DNA from: Lewinellaceae bacterium
Lineage (GTDB): Bacteria; Bacteroidota; Bacteroidia; Chitinophagales; Saprospiraceae
Reading direction: 5' to 3'
Assembly: GCA_020636405.1 (NCBI GenBank)
Contig: JACJXW010000007.1
Span: 124,001-188,000, forward strand
Length of the DNA stretch: 64,000 nt
The notes under the pieces were generated by a model that ran no database searches, was not told the DNA's origin, and saw only the letters and a program-made list of their open reading frames with translations. Position numbers and translations under genes: made by a program. Below are positions 59,276-64,000 of the stretch, piece by piece. The stretch's first letter is position 1, and each line of letters opens with the position of its first letter.

Positions 59276-62200
59276 ATGCAAACCGTAGCACCATACCAGC
59301 CAAAAAATAAAGTTCGGATCGTTACCGCCGCTTCTCTGTTCGACGGCCACGATGCTGCCATCAATATCATGCGCCGCATCATGCAAAGTTCCGGCGCAGA
59401 GATCATCCACCTGGGGCACAACCGTTCCGTCAAGGAGATTGTGGAGACCGCTATCATGGAGGATGCCCAGGGCATCGCCATCACTTCCTACCAGGGCGGC
59501 CACAACGAGTTCTTCAAGTACATGTACGACCTGCTGAAGGAGAAAGGCGGCGGCCACATCAAGATCTTCGGCGGCGGCGGCGGCACCATCCTGCCGGAAG
59601 AGATCGATGAACTCCATGCCTACGGGATCACCCGCATTTATTCACCCGACGATGGCCGCCATATGGGCCTCCAGGGCATGATCAATGATGTATTGGAAAA
59701 ATGCGACTTCCCGGCCGGCGCCAGCCTCAACGGCCAGTTGAAAGCCTATAAGGATAAGGATCCCATGGTACTGGCGCGTATGATCAGCGCAGTGGAGAAT
59801 TTCCCGGAAAAGAACCGCGACTGGCTGGACAAGATCCGCCAGGAGGCTGCCGCCAAAATCATTCCGGTGCTCGGCATTACCGGCACCGGCGGGGCCGGCA
59901 AGTCCAGCCTGGTTGATGAACTGGTCCGCCGCTTCCTGATGGATTTCGAGGATAAGTCCATTTCCATTATCTCCGTCGACCCCTCCAAGCGGAAGACGGG
60001 CGGCGCCCTGCTGGGCGACCGCATCCGGATGAACTCGGTAACCTCCTCCCTGGCGGAAGGGCGCGTCTTCATGCGCTCGCTGGCCACCCGCCAGTCCAAC
60101 CTGGCCTTGTCCAAACACGTACAGGCCGCCGTTGATATCCTGAAGGCAGCACAGTTCGACCTCATCATCCTGGAAACCTCCGGCATCGGCCAATCCGACA
60201 CGGAGATCGTCGACCACTCGGATGTGTCGCTCTACGTAATGACACCGGAATACGGAGCAGCCACCCAGTTGGAAAAGATCGACATGCTCGACTTTGCCGA
60301 TATCATCGCCATCAACAAATTTGACAAACGCGGTGCTCAGGACGCCCTGCGGGACGTAAAAAAACAATACCAGCGCAACCACCAGCTCTGGGACAAAGCA
60401 CAGGAAGAAATGCCGGTTTTCGGCACCATCGCATCCCAGTTCAACGACCCGGGGACCAATACCCTCTACCGGGCATTGATCGACGCCCTGGCAACTCGAA
60501 CCGGCGCCCCCCTGAAATCCAAATTCCACGGAACGGACGAGATGAGCGAAAAGATCTATATCATCCCCCCCAAACGGGTGCGCTATCTCTCCGAGATCTC
60601 CGACAACAACCGCAATTACGACAGCTGGGCAGAACGACAAGTGGGTATCGCCCGCCAGCTGTTCGGCCTGAAGCATTCCATAGAGACGATAGAAAAACAG
60701 AACAACCTTCCGAACAAGGCCGAAACCCTGGCCAACCTGAAAAAAGCTTACGAAGACCTGGAACTCGACCTGGACGGCGACTGTAAGCGCATCCTCGACG
60801 GCTGGGAAGAAAAAAAGGCCGCTTATGCTGCCGATGAGTATATCTATAAGGTAAGAGGAAAGGAAATACGCGTACCGACCTTTACCGAATCGCTCTCGCA
60901 TACTCGCATACCGAGGGTGGTATTGCCCCGCTTCAAAGACTGGGGAGAGATCCTGCGCTGGGCGCTGCAGGAAAATGTTCCCGGAGATTTTCCCTTTACT
61001 GCCGGCGTCTTCCCTTTCAAACGCAAGGGGGAAGACCCTACCCGTATGTTCGCCGGCGAAGGTGGCCCCGAACGCACCAACAAGCGCTTCCACTACCTGT
61101 CTTCCGACATGCCGGCAGCACGCCTGTCCACTGCTTTCGACTCGGTAACGCTTTACGGCGAAGATCCGGACTACCGCCCCGATATTTATGGCAAGGTGGG
61201 CAATTCCGGGGTCAGCGTTTGCTGCCTGGACGACGCCAAAAAACTGTACTCCGGCTTCGACCTCTGCGATCCGAAAACGTCGGTCTCCATGACCATCAAC
61301 GGCCCGGCTGCTACCATCGCCGCCTTCTTCATGAACGCGGCCATCGACCAGCAATGTGAAAAGTATATCCGGGAAAAAGGGCTGGAGGCTAAAGTAGAGG
61401 CCAAACTCAAGGAACTGTACGATGACAGAGGGCTGCCCCGGCCCAAATATGGCGCAGGCCTTTCCTCCCCCCTCGGGGGAGACAGCGGGGGCTTGGGCTT
61501 GCCGCACGGAAATGACGGCCTTGGCCTGCTCCTCCTGGGCATCACCGGAGATCAGGTGCTGGAAGAAAGCATCTATCAAGAGCTAAAGGCCAAAGCCCTT
61601 TCCTCTGTGCGCGGCACCGTACAGGCCGACATTCTCAAGGAAGACCAGGCACAGAATACCTGCATCTTCTCTACGGAATTCTCCCTCCGGCTGATGGGCG
61701 ACATGCAGGAATACTTCATCCACAACAAGGTGAAGAACTTCTACTCTGTGTCCATCTCCGGGTACCATATCGCCGAGGCCGGCGCCAACCCCATATCCCA
61801 GCTGGCCTTTACCCTGGCCAACGGCTTTACCTTTGTGGAATACTACCTGTCCCGGGGAATGAATATCGACGATTTTGCGCCCAACCTGTCCTTTTTCTTC
61901 TCCAATGGGGTGGACCCCGAGTATGCTGTCATCGGCCGGGTGGCCCGCCGCATCTGGGCCAAGGCGATGAAGTACAAATACGGCGCCAACGAGCGTTCTC
62001 AAAAGCTGAAGTATCACATCCAGACCTCCGGCCGTTCGCTGCATGCCCAGGAGATCAGCTTCAACGACATCCGGACCACCCTGCAGGCCCTCTACGCCAT
62101 TTACGACAACTGCAACAGCCTGCACACCAATGCCTACGACGAGGCCATCACCACGCCGACTGAAGAAAGCGTACGCCGCGCCGTGGCCATCCAGATGATC

Positions 62201-62710
62201 ATCAACCACGAGTTGGGGCTGGCCAAAAACGAGAACCCACTGCAGGGCGCCTTCATCATCGAAGAACTGACGGAGCTGGTGGAAGAGGCCGTCCTGATGG
62301 AATTCGACCGCATCACCGAACGCGGAGGCGTGCTGGGCGCCATGGAGACCATGTACCAGCGCGGCAAGATCCAGGACGAAAGCATCTACTACGAGACCCT
62401 CAAGCATACCGGAGAGCTGCCCATCATCGGCGTCAATACTTTCCTCAACAAAGACGGCTCGCCCACCATCATCCCCAGTGAGGTGATCCGCGCCACCGAG
62501 GAAGAAAAGGAAGCCCAGATCAAGACCCAGCAGAACCTCCGAAAAGCCAACGAAGGGAAAGGAGCGGAAGCGCTGCGCCGCCTCCAGGAAGTTTCCATCC
62601 AGAACGGCAACACCTTCGCAGAACTGATGGAGGCTGTGAAGTACTGCTCACTGGGCCAGGTTACCCATGCCCTGTATGAGGTAGGGGGGCAATACCGGAG
62701 GAACATGTAG
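59276..62710 (+). CDS. icmF: fused isobutyryl-CoA mutase IcmF (B12-binding, G-protein chaperone, mutase)
   Basis: A 1144-residue adenosylcobalamin-dependent mutase interconverting isobutyryl-CoA and n-butyryl-CoA (family knowledge). Domain order: B12-binding (1-140, with the cobalt-ligand His in LFDGHDAAINI), MeaB-like GTPase chaperone (195-410, P-loop GITGTGGAGKSSLVDEL and NKFDKRGAQDA), linker, and the TIM-barrel mutase (about 560-1140, FPFTAGVFPFKRKGEDPTRMFAGEG, SISGYHIAEAGANP). An unusual run, AGLSSPLGGDSGGLGLPHG, at about residues 729-747 replaces the short loop before GNDGLGL seen in relatives, and its DNA looks like a dispersed palindromic repeat. The gene has its own promoter box and no mutase partners nearby. 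Confidence 0.95.
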   Translation: MQTVAPYQPKNKVRIVTAASLFDGHDAAINIMRRIMQSSGAEIIHLGHNRSVKEIVETAIMEDAQGIAITSYQGGHNEFFKYMYDLLKEKGGGHIKIFGGGGGTILPEEIDELHAYGITRIYSPDDGRHMGLQGMINDVLEKCDFPAGASLNGQLKAYKDKDPMVLARMISAVENFPEKNRDWLDKIRQEAAAKIIPVLGITGTGGAGKSSLVDELVRRFLMDFEDKSISIISVDPSKRKTGGALLGDRIRMNSVTSSLAEGRVFMRSLATRQSNLALSKHVQAAVDILKAAQFDLIILETSGIGQSDTEIVDHSDVSLYVMTPEYGAATQLEKIDMLDFADIIAINKFDKRGAQDALRDVKKQYQRNHQLWDKAQEEMPVFGTIASQFNDPGTNTLYRALIDALATRTGAPLKSKFHGTDEMSEKIYIIPPKRVRYLSEISDNNRNYDSWAERQVGIARQLFGLKHSIETIEKQNNLPNKAETLANLKKAYEDLELDLDGDCKRILDGWEEKKAAYAADEYIYKVRGKEIRVPTFTESLSHTRIPRVVLPRFKDWGEILRWALQENVPGDFPFTAGVFPFKRKGEDPTRMFAGEGGPERTNKRFHYLSSDMPAARLSTAFDSVTLYGEDPDYRPDIYGKVGNSGVSVCCLDDAKKLYSGFDLCDPKTSVSMTINGPAATIAAFFMNAAIDQQCEKYIREKGLEAKVEAKLKELYDDRGLPRPKYGAGLSSPLGGDSGGLGLPHGNDGLGLLLLGITGDQVLEESIYQELKAKALSSVRGTVQADILKEDQAQNTCIFSTEFSLRLMGDMQEYFIHNKVKNFYSVSISGYHIAEAGANPISQLAFTLANGFTFVEYYLSRGMNIDDFAPNLSFFFSNGVDPEYAVIGRVARRIWAKAMKYKYGANERSQKLKYHIQTSGRSLHAQEISFNDIRTTLQALYAIYDNCNSLHTNAYDEAITTPTEESVRRAVAIQMIINHELGLAKNENPLQGAFIIEELTELVEEAVLMEFDRITERGGVLGAMETMYQRGKIQDESIYYETLKHTGELPIIGVNTFLNKDGSPTIIPSEVIRATEEEKEAQIKTQQNLRKANEGKGAEALRRLQEVSIQNGNTFAELMEAVKYCSLGQVTHALYEVGGQYRRNM
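61464..61500. repeat. palindromic repeat-like insertion within icmF
   Basis: CTCCCCC (61465-61471) pairs with GGGGGAG (61475-61481), followed by ACAGCGGGGGC, a layout close to the centre of the element at 46625-46656. It is in frame and replaces a short loop of the protein. Confidence 0.55.
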
Positions 62711-62775
62711 TTGCGGGGAGTATAACAATACGGCCTGGTTGTACGCTACCGGTAAAACCCCTATCTTACACAACT

Positions 62776-63183
62776 ATGAACGTCAATCAACAGATCATCA
62801 GCTTTTTATCCGGGCGAATGCCGGCCATGAAGGGCATCTACCTGTTCGGTAGCCGGGCAGAGGGGCGTGCCCGCCCTGACAGTGACGTCGATATTGCCTT
62901 CCTGGTGGAATGGGGGCATTCGCCCACGGCTATGCAACGCTGGGAGTGGAGTACGGAGCTTTCCGCTTTACTCCAGGTGGAAGCGGTTGACCTGGTTGAT
63001 TTGCAGGAAGCCAATACTGATTTTCGGTTCGTTATCGTATCCACTGGCCAGCGGATCTATTGTAATGACCAGGCTTACTGTGACACTTTCGACATGACCG
63101 CCTATTCGATGTATCAACGCCTGGAACTGGAACGGCGGGAAATTGTGGAGGAGATAAAAAAACGGGGCAGGGTCTATGGCTGA
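62776..63183 (+). CDS. mntA: MNT-type nucleotidyltransferase antitoxin
   Basis: A 135-residue minimal nucleotidyltransferase. The GS-x9-10-DxD motif is LFGSRAEGRARPDSDVDIAFLV (Gly25-Ser26, Asp37, Asp39). In characterised MntA/HepT pairs such proteins neutralise the HEPN toxin by AMPylating a Tyr near its active site. It overlaps the HEPN gene by 8 bases, the typical arrangement. The pair is followed by a patatin-like gene. Confidence 0.88.
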   Translation: MNVNQQIISFLSGRMPAMKGIYLFGSRAEGRARPDSDVDIAFLVEWGHSPTAMQRWEWSTELSALLQVEAVDLVDLQEANTDFRFVIVSTGQRIYCNDQAYCDTFDMTAYSMYQRLELERREIVEEIKKRGRVYG

Positions 63184-63586
63184 TTCGGTTATTCTAAATA
63201 AAGTTGCCAGTATCGAACGTTGTATCCAGCGCGTCAGGGAGGACTACCTAGGCCATGAGCGTGATTTCGAGACGAATTTCATGCGTCAGGATGCGGTGAT
63301 CTTAAACCTGCAGCGCGCCTGCGAGCTGTCCATCGATTTGGCCAACCACCTTGTGAAAATAAAAGGGCTGGGCATCCCTCAAAACAGCAGGCAGGCGTTT
63401 GAATTGCTATTGGAGGCCAAGATCATTGACAGAGAACTCTCCGGAGGATTATCCGGAATGGTTGGGTTCCGGAATATTGCCATTCATAATTATACCAAAC
63501 TGGATCTCGCTGTCGTGCGATCTATTATTGAGAACCATATCTCCACTTTCCTGGATTTCACTCAACGGGCTTTACAGTTTTCATAA
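63176..63586 (+). CDS. hepT: HEPN-domain (DUF86) RNase toxin
   Basis: A 136-residue all-helical HEPN protein. The RNase motif R-x4-H is Arg99 and His104 (GFRNIAIHNY), and Tyr106 is the usual AMPylation site. HepT-type toxins cleave tRNA or mRNA and are silenced by MntA. It overlaps mntA, so the two should be made together. Either the toxin pair or a wider defence cluster is possible because a patatin-like lipase follows. Confidence 0.88.
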   Translation: MADSVILNKVASIERCIQRVREDYLGHERDFETNFMRQDAVILNLQRACELSIDLANHLVKIKGLGIPQNSRQAFELLLEAKIIDRELSGGLSGMVGFRNIAIHNYTKLDLAVVRSIIENHISTFLDFTQRALQFS

Positions 63587-63724
63587 AACCGCCGGCCCGA
63601 TTCCTGTCCGAACCACCACTTCCCCGTCCTTCCCGGCACATTACCTGCCAAAACCGGCACGCTGCTCCAAAACTATTACGATCGGGCAATTTTATAAGCA
63701 ATTTGGGTGAAAACAACATCCAGA

Positions 63725-64000
63725 ATGACCGCCCAGACGACTAACGCAAGATCAGGAAAGCACTCTCCAGCACCATTTCCTATTTCCAATTTCGGATTGC
63801 GGGGTAACCCAGTCCCGTCCTCTCAAATAAAGAAGAAAGTCCGCATCCTTTCCATCGACGGGGGCGGCATACGGGGTATCATTCCGGCTACCATCGCCTG
63901 GTTTCTGGAGCAACGCCTGCAAGAAAGAACCGGCAACCCGGATGCCCGCATCAGTGACTATTTCGACTTTCTGGCCGGCACCAGCACTGGAGGTATCCTG
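63725..64000 (+). CDS. patatin-like phospholipase, partial (runs off the window)
   Basis: The first 92 codons of a patatin-domain protein, with the oxyanion loop DGGGIRG (about residues 47-53) and the nucleophile elbow GTSTGG (Ser near 89). About 40 variable residues precede the domain. Such phospholipases act alone or as effectors of CBASS-type defence (CapV); the 3' part and neighbours outside the window are needed to decide. It begins 138 bases after hepT on the same strand. Confidence 0.85.
   Translation, partial: MTAQTTNARSGKHSPAPFPISNFGLRGNPVPSSQIKKKVRILSIDGGGIRGIIPATIAWFLEQRLQERTGNPDARISDYFDFLAGTSTGGIL

Noticed and set aside
59642..61579. 645-codon minus-strand frame opposite icmF
   Set aside because: Antisense shadow of icmF with no recognisable domains.

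Overview
The window reads as chromosomal DNA of a Bacteroidota bacterium, most likely a Saprospiraceae/Lewinella-like marine or activated-sludge lineage (inference; no rRNA gene is present to confirm it). The signs are: a type IX secretion (T9SS) C-terminal sorting domain on a secreted glucanase; Bacteroidota-type -7 promoter boxes (TAnnTTTG) before several genes; a 31-residue AURKAIP1/COX24-type basic protein; MqnC of the futalosine menaquinone pathway; a PorE-like TPR/propeller/OmpA protein; and a hybrid two-component propeller regulator. Coding density is high, mostly with moderately GC-rich codons. No tRNA, rRNA or CRISPR array was recognised.

Layout. 1-4.1 kb: a thioredoxin behind a possible structured leader, then a degraded zone. 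There a hybrid histidine kinase is cut at both ends and carries an in-frame stop, and it abuts a truncated secreted-protein fragment. 4.2-8.4 kb: a 1372-residue GH81 beta-1,3-glucanase with a T9SS tail, a plausible former target of that regulator. 8.5-14 kb: thiL, an M28 lipoprotein peptidase, an intact IS256-family element with terminal repeats and an 8-bp target duplication, and an aldehyde dehydrogenase. 14-18 kb: a 740-bp gene-poor gap, a TPR protein and the PorE-like protein. 18-25.6 kb: a DUF58-MoxR-DUF4350-DUF4129-SpoIIM cluster with a divergent RDD gene. 26-36 kb: an M16 peptidase, RlmD, a phosphorelay cassette (hybrid kinase, HPt, receiver), RmlA, a MurG-like glycosyltransferase and a small lipoprotein. 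36-46.5 kb: RNase G/E, the AURKAIP1-type protein, TPR, HU, YicC-Gmk, ApaG, RidA, FadD and ribosomal protein S1. 46.6-50.3 kb: a MITE-like palindrome, then a TPR-CHAT caspase-like protein whose 5' half is AT-rich and 3' half GC-rich, overlapping a CYTH gene. 50.3-55.6 kb: rimP-nusA-infB. 55.7-62.7 kb: mqnC, purine nucleoside phosphorylase, an aldo/keto reductase and the fused mutase IcmF. 62.8-64 kb: an MNT/HEPN toxin-antitoxin pair and the start of a patatin-like lipase.

The most distinctive signal is not a gene. At about nine intergenic gaps I find arrays of 7- or 8-bp phrases. In most of them one arm carries the phrase and a second arm carries reverse-complement-like phrases, so the locus can fold into a large imperfect hairpin. 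The phrase differs from locus to locus (GTTGGGAC, TTCGCNN, GTTNNNN, GCGATTT) but the architecture recurs. One such locus was hit by the IS256 element exactly between its two arms, and another encodes the C-terminal tail of a lipoprotein. They resemble in style the short tandemly repeated repetitive (STRR) sequences of cyanobacteria. Other leads are the compositionally chimeric TPR-CHAT gene coupled to a CYTH gene, a terminator hairpin inside the rimP-nusA-infB leader, and a palindromic repeat apparently inserted in frame into icmF.
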